Assembly (NCBI GenBank): GCA_051009975.1
Contig: JBPCWA010000327.1
Span: 1-5,625, forward strand
Source of the DNA: Tectiglobus sp051009975
GTDB lineage: Bacteria > Pseudomonadota > Alphaproteobacteria > Rhizobiales > Hyphomicrobiaceae
DNA: 5,625 nucleotides
Direction: 5' to 3'
Program-made: the position numbers and the translations under genes
Part shown: piece after piece, positions 1 to 5,625 of the stretch
Layout of the letters: each line of letters starts with the position of its first letter
Numbering within the stretch: position 1 is the stretch's first letter
Notes under the pieces: model-generated
What the model saw: only the letters and a program-made list of their open reading frames with translations
What the model was told of the DNA's origin: nothing
The model's database searches: none

Positions 1-1
1 C

Positions 2-1408
2 CACAAGGCCGATGTCCAAATTGACCATGGCGTCATCACTGAAATCGGTCAAAACTTGGCTGGTGGGACCGAACTTGATGCCTCAGGCTGTTTTGTGATG
101 CCCGGCGGCATTGATCCCCACACGCACTTGGAAATGCCATTTATGGGAACGTACTCGTCCGATGACTTTGAAAGCGGTACCCGCGCGGCCTTGTCCGGTG
201 GGACAACAATGGTCGTCGATTTCGCATTGCCGGCACCGGAACAGTCGCTGCTCGAGGCCGTACAAATGTGGGACAATAAGTCGAGTCGGGCGAATTGCGA
301 CTATTCTTTCCATATGGCAATCACCTGGTGGGGCGAGCAAGTCTTTGATGAGATGAAGATTGTCGTCGAAGAAAAGGGGATCAATACCTTCAAGCACTTC
401 ATGGCATACAAGGGTGCCCTGATGGTCGATGACGATGAAATGTATTCGTCGTTTCAGCGTTGCGCGGAATTGGGCGCGCTGCCATTGGTGCACGCCGAAA
501 ATGGAGACGTAGTTGCGCAGCTCCAGTCTCGCCTTCTGGCCGAAGGAAATAGCGGCCCGGAAGCGCATGCCTATTCCCGTCCCCCTGAGGTTGAAGGTGA
601 AGCGACAAACCGCGCCATAATGATTGCTGATATGGCCGGCGTTCCGCTCTACGTGGTCCACACGTCCTGTGAACAAGCACACGAAGCAATTCGTCGTGCC
701 CGCCAAAAGGGGATGCGTGTCTACGGCGAACCACTCATTCAGCATCTGACTTTGGATGAAAGGGAGTACGCCAACGAAGATTGGGACCACGCTGCTCGCC
801 GTGTTATGTCCCCACCTTTCCGCAACCGCGTCCATCAGGATTCGCTTTGGGCTGGGCTCCAGGCTGGTAGTCTACAAGTGGTAGCGACTGATCATTGCGC
901 GTTCACGACTGAGCAGAAGCGATATGGGGTCGGTGACTTTACGAAGATTCCTAATGGAACTGGCGGCCTTGAAGACCGAATGCCGATGCTGTGGACTCAT
1001 GGCGTGACGACAGGTCGACTGACAATGAATGAATTTGTCGCCGCGACGTCGACGAATATTGCTAAAATACTAAACATCTATCCGAAGAAGGGAGGCATAT
1101 CTGTCGGTGCTGATGCCGATGTCGTGGTATGGGATCCTGCCCGTGAAAAGACAATTACGGCGGCTGCTCAACAGAGCGCGATTGACTACAACGTGTTTGA
1201 AGGTAAGTCCGTCAAGGGCTTGCCACGTTTTACACTCACGCGCGGCCAATTGGCGGTTCAAGAGAGTACAATGAAGAATCAAATCGGCCACGGAAAGTTC
1301 ATTAAGCGAGCGCCGTTCCAGGCCGTGAACAGCGCGCTTTCGCAATGGAAAGAAGTGACGGCTCCGCGCAAGGTCATGCGGAGTGGTATTCCGGCGAGCG
1401 GTGTGTAG
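2..1408 (+). CDS. hydA: Dihydropyrimidinase / D-hydantoinase-type cyclic amidohydrolase (5' end cut off by window)
   Basis: This cytoplasmic zinc amidohydrolase hydrolyses the cyclic amide bond of 5,6-dihydropyrimidines or 5-substituted hydantoins to N-carbamoyl amino acids. The reading frame is open from base 2 and gives 468 residues. The family is usually about 460-490 long and the visible part begins at the N-terminal beta-sandwich (KADVQIDHGVITEIG), so roughly 20 residues are missing. Seen in fragment numbering: the metal motif GGIDPHTHLEMPF (His40, His42); FMAYKG with Lys137, the position carboxylated in this family; HAENGD (His164); VVHTSC (His220); and ATDHC with the catalytic Asp297. 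The full metal-ligand set is therefore present and the enzyme should be active. After the barrel, GADADVVVWDP is the usual return to the beta-sandwich. The TTG at 56 is internal and is not the start. The ABC ATPase gene begins 11 bp after the stop. Dihydropyrimidinase and D-hydantoinase cannot be separated by sequence alone; allantoinase is less likely given the FMAYKG form. Confidence 0.93.
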   Translation, partial: HKADVQIDHGVITEIGQNLAGGTELDASGCFVMPGGIDPHTHLEMPFMGTYSSDDFESGTRAALSGGTTMVVDFALPAPEQSLLEAVQMWDNKSSRANCDYSFHMAITWWGEQVFDEMKIVVEEKGINTFKHFMAYKGALMVDDDEMYSSFQRCAELGALPLVHAENGDVVAQLQSRLLAEGNSGPEAHAYSRPPEVEGEATNRAIMIADMAGVPLYVVHTSCEQAHEAIRRARQKGMRVYGEPLIQHLTLDEREYANEDWDHAARRVMSPPFRNRVHQDSLWAGLQAGSLQVVATDHCAFTTEQKRYGVGDFTKIPNGTGGLEDRMPMLWTHGVTTGRLTMNEFVAATSTNIAKILNIYPKKGGISVGADADVVVWDPAREKTITAAAQQSAIDYNVFEGKSVKGLPRFTLTRGQLAVQESTMKNQIGHGKFIKRAPFQAVNSALSQWKEVTAPRKVMRSGIPASGV

Positions 1409-1410
1409 GA
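1407..1410 (+). promoter_or_regulatory. Ribosome binding site of the ABC ATPase gene
   Basis: AGGA overlaps the TAG stop of the amidohydrolase and lies 9 nt before the ATG at 1420. It supports 1420 as the start over the in-frame ATG at 1345, which lies inside the upstream gene. Confidence 0.6.
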
Positions 1411-1419
1411 ACTCTGTGG

Positions 1420-2202
1420 ATGGTCGATAGTGTCGTTTCTGCGCGCAACCTATCCCTCACATTTGAGACGAACGATGGGCCAGTTCACGCACTGTCGAAT
1501 ATCGATCTGGAGGTCGAGAAGGGCGAGTTCGTCTCATTCATCGGCCCATCGGGTTGCGGTAAAACGACGTTTCTGAGAGTTATCGCCGATTTAGAGCGCC
1601 CGTCCAGCGGCGAGATCTCAGTCAACGGCTTGGCGCCGAATGAAGCTCGTAAAGCGCGTGCATATGGTTACGTCTTTCAGGCGGCGTCGCTCTATCCGTG
1701 GCGGACGATTGAGAGAAATGTTCGGCTGCCCCTCGAGATCATGGGGTACGAGCGTGAGGATGCGCGCATGCGCGTCGCCCGCACCTTGGAGCTTGTCAAC
1801 CTAACAGGATTTGAGAAGAAATTTCCCTGGCAGTTGTCAGGTGGGATGCAGCAGCGCGCGTCCATTGCTCGCGCACTAGCCTTCGACGCCGATCTATTGC
1901 TGATGGACGAACCGTTTGGCGCTTTGGATGAAATTGTGCGCGATCATCTGAATGAGCAACTCTTGAGGCTCTGGGCGTCCACCAACAAAACTATTTGCTT
2001 TGTAACACATTCTATCCCTGAAGCCGTCTATCTCTCCACGAAGATCGTGGTGATGTCCCCCCGACCAGGTCGCGTGGCGGATGTCATCAATTCGACACTG
2101 CCCTCCGAAAGGCCGCTCGAACTACGAGAGGCACCTGAGTTCTTGCAAATCGCCCATCGCGTTCGCGATGGACTGCGCGCGGGGCACAGCGACGATGAGT
2201 AA
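1420..2202 (+). CDS. ABC transporter ATP-binding protein, NrtD/SsuB/TauB/ThiZ-like
   Basis: This 260-residue protein is the cytoplasmic ATPase that powers the importer encoded by the next three genes. All the nucleotide-binding motifs are intact: Walker A GPSGCGKTT (residues 42-50), Q-loop YVFQ (84-87) followed by the ASLYPWRTIERN stretch typical of the nitrate/taurine/sulfonate group, signature LSGGMQQR (139-146), Walker B LLLMDEP (159-165), D-loop GALDE (167-171) and the switch histidine VTHS (His197). MSPRPGR (212-218) is another hallmark of this subgroup. I chose the ATG at 1420 because the family N-terminus (VSARNLSLTF) begins just after it and an AGGA lies 9 nt upstream. The in-frame ATG at 1345 would add 25 residues that lie in another frame of the amidohydrolase. 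The gene starts 11 bp after the amidohydrolase stop and overlaps the first permease by 8 bp. The sequence does not reveal the transported substrate. Confidence 0.95.
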   Translation: MVDSVVSARNLSLTFETNDGPVHALSNIDLEVEKGEFVSFIGPSGCGKTTFLRVIADLERPSSGEISVNGLAPNEARKARAYGYVFQAASLYPWRTIERNVRLPLEIMGYEREDARMRVARTLELVNLTGFEKKFPWQLSGGMQQRASIARALAFDADLLLMDEPFGALDEIVRDHLNEQLLRLWASTNKTICFVTHSIPEAVYLSTKIVVMSPRPGRVADVINSTLPSERPLELREAPEFLQIAHRVRDGLRAGHSDDE

Positions 2203-3082
2203 AGGCGGAGACGTTCTGCCAGTGATCACGGTCGTGGCGATGCTGATGGTGCTCTGGTACGCGGCGGCGATTTGGATGAATGCGCCCTTCGAACGCGACA
2301 GGGCGGCCAGAGCGGGACAGAACATCACACTCTCACAACTTGTGCAAAATACGATGGCACAAAGCCGCCCGGTTTTGCCAGCTCCACATCAAGTCCTCCG
2401 GGAGATTTACAAGTCTACGATTGAGAGAAGAATTACATCGAAACGGTCGCTCTTTTACCATGCATGGATAACGCTATCCGCGACATTGCTCGGCTTTGCC
2501 ATAGGCACGATGCTTGGTATCGCTTTGGCTATTGGTATCGTCCATAATCGAGCGTTGAGCAAATCCATCATGCCGTGGGTAATAATATCGCAGACCATTC
2601 CCATCCTGGCGATTGCGCCAATGATCATTGTTGTTCTCAATGCTATTGGTTTGTCTGGTCTATTGCCTAAGGCGCTGATTTCAACATACCTGTCATTCTT
2701 TCCGGTGGTGGTCGGTATGGTCAAGGGACTGCGTGCTCCAGAACCGGCGCAGCTGGACCTGATGTATACCTACAACGCATCGAGCATTCAAACATTGTGG
2801 AAACTACGCTGGCCGTCTTCCATACCGTATCTCTTCACATCCCTAAAGGTTGCAATAGCCATCGCATTGGTCGGAGCCATAGTTGGGGAGCTGCCAACCG
2901 GTGCGGTTGCTGGCCTTGGTGCCCGTTTGCTTGCTGGATCGTACTATGGTCAGACTATCCAGATCTGGTCTGCGCTCTTCATGGCTGCAGTACTCGCTGC
3001 AGCATTGGTCTTTTTAGTGGGATTGGCTCATTCTTACGTGCTGAGCAGGATGGGAGAAAATACAACGGATTTCGGGCGATGA
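2195..3082 (+). CDS. ABC transporter permease 1, SsuC/TauC-type (BPD_transp_1)
   Basis: This 295-residue inner-membrane protein is one half of the transport channel. Hydrophobic segments lie at about residues 8-28, 92-116, 126-150, 157-178, 213-233 and 258-282. The cytoplasmic coupling loop that docks on the ATPase is YNASSIQTLWKLRWPSSIPY (193-212), a degenerate EAA motif with Trp-Pro in place of the usual Leu-Pro. It is followed by ALVGAIVGE (224-232). PVLPAPHQVLREI (59-71) matches the segment that precedes the permease domain in this family. Between the first hydrophobic segment and that motif is a hydrophilic stretch (about 29-58) that permease 2 shares neither in length nor in sequence. 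The ATG at 2195 overlaps the ATPase stop (ATGAGTAA), which suggests translational coupling; only a weak GGGG at 2181-2184 could serve as ribosome binding site. The open frame extends upstream to 2081, but that part encodes the ATPase in another frame. Confidence 0.92.
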   Translation: MSKGGDVLPVITVVAMLMVLWYAAAIWMNAPFERDRAARAGQNITLSQLVQNTMAQSRPVLPAPHQVLREIYKSTIERRITSKRSLFYHAWITLSATLLGFAIGTMLGIALAIGIVHNRALSKSIMPWVIISQTIPILAIAPMIIVVLNAIGLSGLLPKALISTYLSFFPVVVGMVKGLRAPEPAQLDLMYTYNASSIQTLWKLRWPSSIPYLFTSLKVAIAIALVGAIVGELPTGAVAGLGARLLAGSYYGQTIQIWSALFMAAVLAAALVFLVGLAHSYVLSRMGENTTDFGR

Positions 3083-3948
3083 TATTGGTGACTGGTGCGC
3101 TCTTGTTCTGGATCGTGGCTTGGTGGATCAACCAGAAACTGGTGTCAATCGAAACGGGGGGAAACGTCTTTCTCACCCGGGCGATCGACTTGACTGTTCC
3201 AATACTGTTTGGTGCCACAATTCTTGTGTTGTGGGAGGGGATCGCCCGCGGCTTAGAAGTCCCAAGAGTTCTGCTGCCTCCACCATCTGCCATTTGGAAT
3301 CGTATCGTCCATTCTATGCCGATCCTATGGATAGACTTCCAGCAGACTTTTTTGAAGGCTGTGCTGATAGGCTACGCGGTGGGATGTGGCGCGGGCTTTC
3401 TAACAGCTCTCGCTGTGGATCGTTCACCATTTCTTCAGCGTGGCCTGCTCCCGCTCGGCAATTTCGTCTCAGCCTTGCCGATAATCGGCGTGGCCCCTAT
3501 CATGGTCATGTGGTTCGGTTTTGATTGGCAGTCTAAGGCGGCTGTCGTCGTGGTCATGACTTTTTTTCCGATGCTGGTGAACACGGTGCAAGGCCTTACT
3601 GCCGCAGGCCAAATGGAACGAGACCTGATGCGCACGTATGCCAGCAGCTGGTTGCAAACGCTTGTCAAGCTCCGCTTGCCGACGGCGGCCCCTTTCATTT
3701 TCAATGCGCTGAAGATCAACTCCACACTGGCGCTGATCGGCGCCATAGTGGCAGAGTTCTTCGGAACACCAATCGTTGGTATGGGATTTCGAATCTCGAC
3801 TGAGGTTGGACGCATGAATATCGATATGGTTTGGGCTGAAATAGCAATGGCAGCTGTGGCCGGAACGGCGTTTTATGGTGTGCTTGTGCTGATCGAACGC
3901 ACCATCACTTTTTGGCATCCTTCGATCCGTGCGGGTCGGACTCAATGA
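3079..3948 (+). CDS. ABC transporter permease 2, SsuC/TauC-type (BPD_transp_1)
   Basis: This 289-residue inner-membrane protein is the second channel half, presumably pairing with permease 1 as a heterodimer on two copies of the ATPase. Hydrophobic segments lie at about residues 2-18, 38-57, 92-112, 125-147, 154-174, 206-228 and 251-272. The coupling loop YASSWLQTLVKLRLPTAAPF (187-206) keeps the canonical Leu-Pro, and ALIGAIVAEFFG (218-229) follows. VPRVLLPPPSAIWNRI (61-76) is the usual pre-domain motif. The ATG at 3079 overlaps the TGA of permease 1 as ATGA, a classic coupling junction, so I chose it although the frame is open back to 2797. That upstream part is another reading of permease 1. 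The stop falls 13 bp before the binding-protein gene and contributes to its ribosome binding site. Family assignment is secure; substrate is not readable from the sequence. Confidence 0.93.
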   Translation: MILVTGALLFWIVAWWINQKLVSIETGGNVFLTRAIDLTVPILFGATILVLWEGIARGLEVPRVLLPPPSAIWNRIVHSMPILWIDFQQTFLKAVLIGYAVGCGAGFLTALAVDRSPFLQRGLLPLGNFVSALPIIGVAPIMVMWFGFDWQSKAAVVVVMTFFPMLVNTVQGLTAAGQMERDLMRTYASSWLQTLVKLRLPTAAPFIFNALKINSTLALIGAIVAEFFGTPIVGMGFRISTEVGRMNIDMVWAEIAMAAVAGTAFYGVLVLIERTITFWHPSIRAGRTQ

Positions 3949-3952
3949 GGAG
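3947..3952 (+). promoter_or_regulatory. Strong ribosome binding site of the binding-protein gene
   Basis: GAGGAG overlaps the permease 2 stop and lies 9 nt before the ATG at 3962. It is the best Shine-Dalgarno match in the operon. It excludes the upstream in-frame GTG at 3929 as start and fits the higher expression usually needed for a periplasmic binding protein. Confidence 0.75.
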
Positions 3953-3961
3953 AATACAAGC

Positions 3962-4954
3962 ATGAAGAGGCTGGGTTTACTGATTGCGGCGATTGGATTT
4001 GCTTTTCTTGCAACCGTCCAATCCTTGGCTGCTGACAAAGTTACGCTGCAGCTCAAATGGGTTACTCAAGCCCAGTTTGCAGGCTACTATGTTGCCAAGG
4101 ATAAAGGGTACTACAAAGCTGAGGGATTGGACGTCGAGATCAAACCCGGTGGACCAGACATTGCGCCGGCGCAGGTGCTCGCCGGAGGCGGTGCCGATGT
4201 AGTTCTCGATTGGATGCCCTCGGCGCTCGCAACACGTGAAAAAGGGCTCCCGCTTGTCAATATTGCCCAACCGTTCAAGTCGTCCGGAATGATGCTCACC
4301 TGTCGAAAGGATGCGGGCATTGCGACTCCGCAGGATTTTCGTGGAAAGACGCTAGGTGTTTGGTTCTTTGGAAACGAATATCCGTTCCTGTCTTGGATGA
4401 GCCGGCTTGGTATTAAGACCGACGGTTCGCCAAACGGTGTTAAGGTTCTGAAACAAGGCTTTAACGTGGATCCAATCTTGCAAAAACAAGCCGACTGCGT
4501 ATCTACAATGACTTACAACGAATATTGGCAAATCATTGATGCCGGTCTCTCCCCGGAAGATCTCGTCGTATTCAAGTATGAAGATCAGGGTGTTGCAACA
4601 CTTGAGGATGGTATCTACGTGCACGAAGACAAGTTGAAGGACCCTTCATTCGTGGACAAGATGGTCCGCTTCGTTCGTGCGTCGATGAAAGGCTGGAAAG
4701 ATGCTGAAGCCAATCCGGACGAGGCCGCTGAAATCGTTCTTGAGAACGATTCCACTGGCGCGCAGACAGAAAAGCACCAGAAACGCATGATGGGGGAAAT
4801 CGCCAAGCTCACCGCTGGTTCAAATGGGGCTTTGGTGGAAGCGGACTACGAGCGAACAGTCAAGACCTTGTTGTCGTCAGGATCTGATACCGTGATCAGT
4901 AGGGAGCCCACTGGAGCGTGGACGTCAATGATCACGGACAAGGCGCTCAAATAG
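3962..4954 (+). CDS. ABC transporter substrate-binding protein, NMT1/THI5-like (ThiY/SsuA-like)
   Basis: This 330-residue periplasmic protein captures the ligand for the importer. Residues 1-23 form a Sec signal peptide: MKR, a hydrophobic core and QSLA before ADKV, with likely cleavage after Ala23. No lipobox cysteine is seen, so it should be soluble. The mature start, VTLQLKWVTQAQFAGYYVAK (27-46), followed by DKGYYKAEGLDVEI, is the classic NMT1/THI5-like N-terminus. Further family marks are the LAGGGADVVL stretch (73-82), FRGKTLGVWFFGNEYPF (126-142) and TMTYNEYW (182-189). The Cys-rich CCCFC motif of the yeast HMP-P synthase THI5 is absent. The only two cysteines are Cys114 and Cys179, so this is a binder and not the fungal enzyme. 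Database names such as 'thiamine precursor', 'nitrate' or 'sulfonate' binding protein would be generic. Linkage to a cyclic amidohydrolase favours a pyrimidine, dihydropyrimidine or hydantoin ligand; this is inference. Confidence 0.93.
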   Translation: MKRLGLLIAAIGFAFLATVQSLAADKVTLQLKWVTQAQFAGYYVAKDKGYYKAEGLDVEIKPGGPDIAPAQVLAGGGADVVLDWMPSALATREKGLPLVNIAQPFKSSGMMLTCRKDAGIATPQDFRGKTLGVWFFGNEYPFLSWMSRLGIKTDGSPNGVKVLKQGFNVDPILQKQADCVSTMTYNEYWQIIDAGLSPEDLVVFKYEDQGVATLEDGIYVHEDKLKDPSFVDKMVRFVRASMKGWKDAEANPDEAAEIVLENDSTGAQTEKHQKRMMGEIAKLTAGSNGALVEADYERTVKTLLSSGSDTVISREPTGAWTSMITDKALK

Positions 4955-4990
4955 CCGTCCCGCGGTAAGCGGAATGGTAAGTCACCACCG

Positions 4991-5010
4991 GGCGGTCGGA
5001 CCTGACCGCC
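4991..5010 (+). terminator. Candidate transcription terminator hairpin after the operon
   Basis: GGCGGTC (4991-4997) and GACCGCC (5004-5010) form a perfect 7-bp GC-rich stem around the 6-nt loop GGACCT, starting 37 bp after the last stop of the operon. The following TCGTTT is only a weak T-tract, so this may be an imperfect intrinsic terminator or an RNA 3'-end stabilising hairpin. On the minus strand it lies 40 bp beyond the stop of the LVIVD gene and could serve both converging transcripts, though that side also lacks a good T-run. Confidence 0.5.
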
Positions 5011-5049
5011 TCGTTTGCCAAGTTGAAAGGGCGCGGGGGTACCGGACGA

Positions 5050-5625
5050 TCAACCGCCATACTCCATGATATAAAGACCGCCATTGAAGTCGTTGCCGTA
5101 GACGAGGCCTTCCGCGGAAACCCATATATCACAGGTTTGAATGACCTTGGTTCGTTTCGGACGCTGGTCCACCAGTCGGTTTGGTACCGGCGGCACAAAA
5201 GCAGCAATCTCTTCGGGGCGATGGGCGTCACGGATGTCGAAAACGCGATAGCCTGCATTTTGATAGGTTGCGAAGATGGTGTCCGAACTTACCAGACCGT
5301 CAGGTCGATTTTCATAGATATTGTGCGGTCCAAAATGACCGCCTTTGCCGACATAGTCTGCCTCGGCAGGAGTCGGGAATGTTGAGATGCTCACCGGGTT
5401 TGTTGGTTCGCGATTGTCGAACATCCAGATATACTTTATGCCATCTTCGCAATGATCCAGTACGGCTTCGTCGAGCACAACCAGTAGGTCCCGGTCTGGT
5501 AGTGGGAGACAATTGTGTGTACCTCCTCCGAACGGAGGGGACCAATTTCGATGGGCTAGTAGTTTGGGTGTCGAGCGATCTGAGACATCCATCACCACGA
5601 GGCCTGCGTCGCGCCAAGCGCCGTA
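5050..5625 (-). CDS. LVIVD-repeat, beta-propeller-like protein of unknown function (N-terminus beyond window)
   Basis: The minus-strand frame is open from the window edge to a TGA at 5050-5052 and gives the C-terminal 191 residues of a longer protein. LVIVD-type blades are visible in fragment numbering: AGLVVMDVSDRSTPKLL (7-23), YIWMFDNREPTNPVSI (65-80) and AGYRVFDIRDAHRPEEIAAF (124-143). A likely last strand pair ends in GGLYIMEY (182-189). Between blades are GGTHN (His37) and GGHFGPHN (His97, His101), histidine-asparagine pairs at similar places relative to the blades; these are candidate ligand- or metal-binding positions. The upstream residues YGAWRDAG continue the repeat, so the GTG at 5598 is internal and not a start. 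The gene converges on the transport operon with a 95-bp gap, so it is a separate transcription unit. LVIVD proteins are often secreted or surface-associated, but the N-terminus that would show a signal peptide is missing. No specific function is known to me. Confidence 0.85.
   Translation of the reverse strand, partial: YGAWRDAGLVVMDVSDRSTPKLLAHRNWSPPFGGGTHNCLPLPDRDLLVVLDEAVLDHCEDGIKYIWMFDNREPTNPVSISTFPTPAEADYVGKGGHFGPHNIYENRPDGLVSSDTIFATYQNAGYRVFDIRDAHRPEEIAAFVPPVPNRLVDQRPKRTKVIQTCDIWVSAEGLVYGNDFNGGLYIMEYGG

Noticed and set aside
83..835. 250-codon open frame antisense to the amidohydrolase
   Set aside because: It lies wholly opposite a gene with intact catalytic motifs, its translation resembles no family I recognise, and it has the look of a codon-bias shadow.
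1345..1419. N-terminal extension of the ABC ATPase from the ATG at 1345
   Set aside because: The extra 25 residues are an out-of-frame reading of the amidohydrolase C-terminus. The ATG at 1420 has an AGGA at good spacing and matches the usual family start.
2797..3078. 94-residue N-terminal extension of permease 2
   Set aside because: It is cysteine- and tryptophan-rich and is an alternative frame of permease 1. The ATGA overlap start at 3079 directly begins a membrane segment.
3469..4056. 195-codon minus-strand open frame across the permease 2/binding-protein junction
   Set aside because: It crosses two well-supported plus-strand genes and their ribosome binding site, and its translation shows no domain or plausible composition.
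5023..5385. 120-codon plus-strand open frame after the operon
   Set aside because: It is antisense to the LVIVD-repeat gene, which shows clear repeats in the minus-strand frame, and it has no ribosome binding site or recognisable domain.
5525..5538. CCTCCG-AA-CGGAGG inverted repeat
   Set aside because: It lies inside the LVIVD coding region where it encodes Pro-Pro-Phe-Gly-Gly. The 2-nt spacer is too short for a hairpin loop, and no regulatory context is seen.

Overview
The window carries one tightly packed plus-strand operon (positions 2-4954) and the 3' part of a convergent minus-strand gene (5050-5625). Only the 95 bp between them is non-coding. Base composition is moderate, slightly G+C-rich by eye. 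Gene families, codon choice and order suggest a proteobacterium, most likely a soil or rhizosphere alpha- or beta-proteobacterium. This is an inference from gene content; no phylogenetic marker is present.

Plus strand, in order: (1) a D-hydantoinase/dihydropyrimidinase-type cyclic amidohydrolase missing only its extreme N-terminus at the window edge; (2) an ABC ATPase of the nitrate/sulfonate/taurine/thiamine-precursor (NrtD/SsuB/TauB/ThiZ) group; (3) and (4) two different SsuC/TauC-type inner-membrane permeases; (5) a periplasmic binding protein of the NMT1/THI5-like (ThiY/SsuA-like) fold with a signal peptide. Spacings are 11 bp, an 8-bp overlap, a 4-bp ATGA overlap and 13 bp, which indicates one polycistronic, translationally coupled unit. 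A perfect 7-bp GC-rich hairpin follows the last gene.

The simplest reading is an uptake-and-catabolism module. The binding protein captures a small N-heterocycle, the heterodimeric permease with its ATPase imports it, and the amidohydrolase opens the cyclic amide ring. Pyrimidines, dihydropyrimidines or hydantoins/allantoin-like compounds are the best candidates. The substrate is inferred from gene neighbourhood and is not visible in the transporter sequence. Partner genes expected for the reductive pyrimidine route (dihydropyrimidine dehydrogenase, beta-ureidopropionase) or for hydantoin use (carbamoylase) are not in the window and could lie upstream.

Minus strand: the C-terminal 191 residues of an LVIVD-repeat, beta-propeller-like protein of unknown function, converging on the operon. 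It has no obvious functional link to it.

I saw no tRNA, rRNA, CRISPR array, insertion sequence or attachment site. I found no convincing novel system. The region looks like an ordinary catabolic transport operon, and the points worth a second look are modest.
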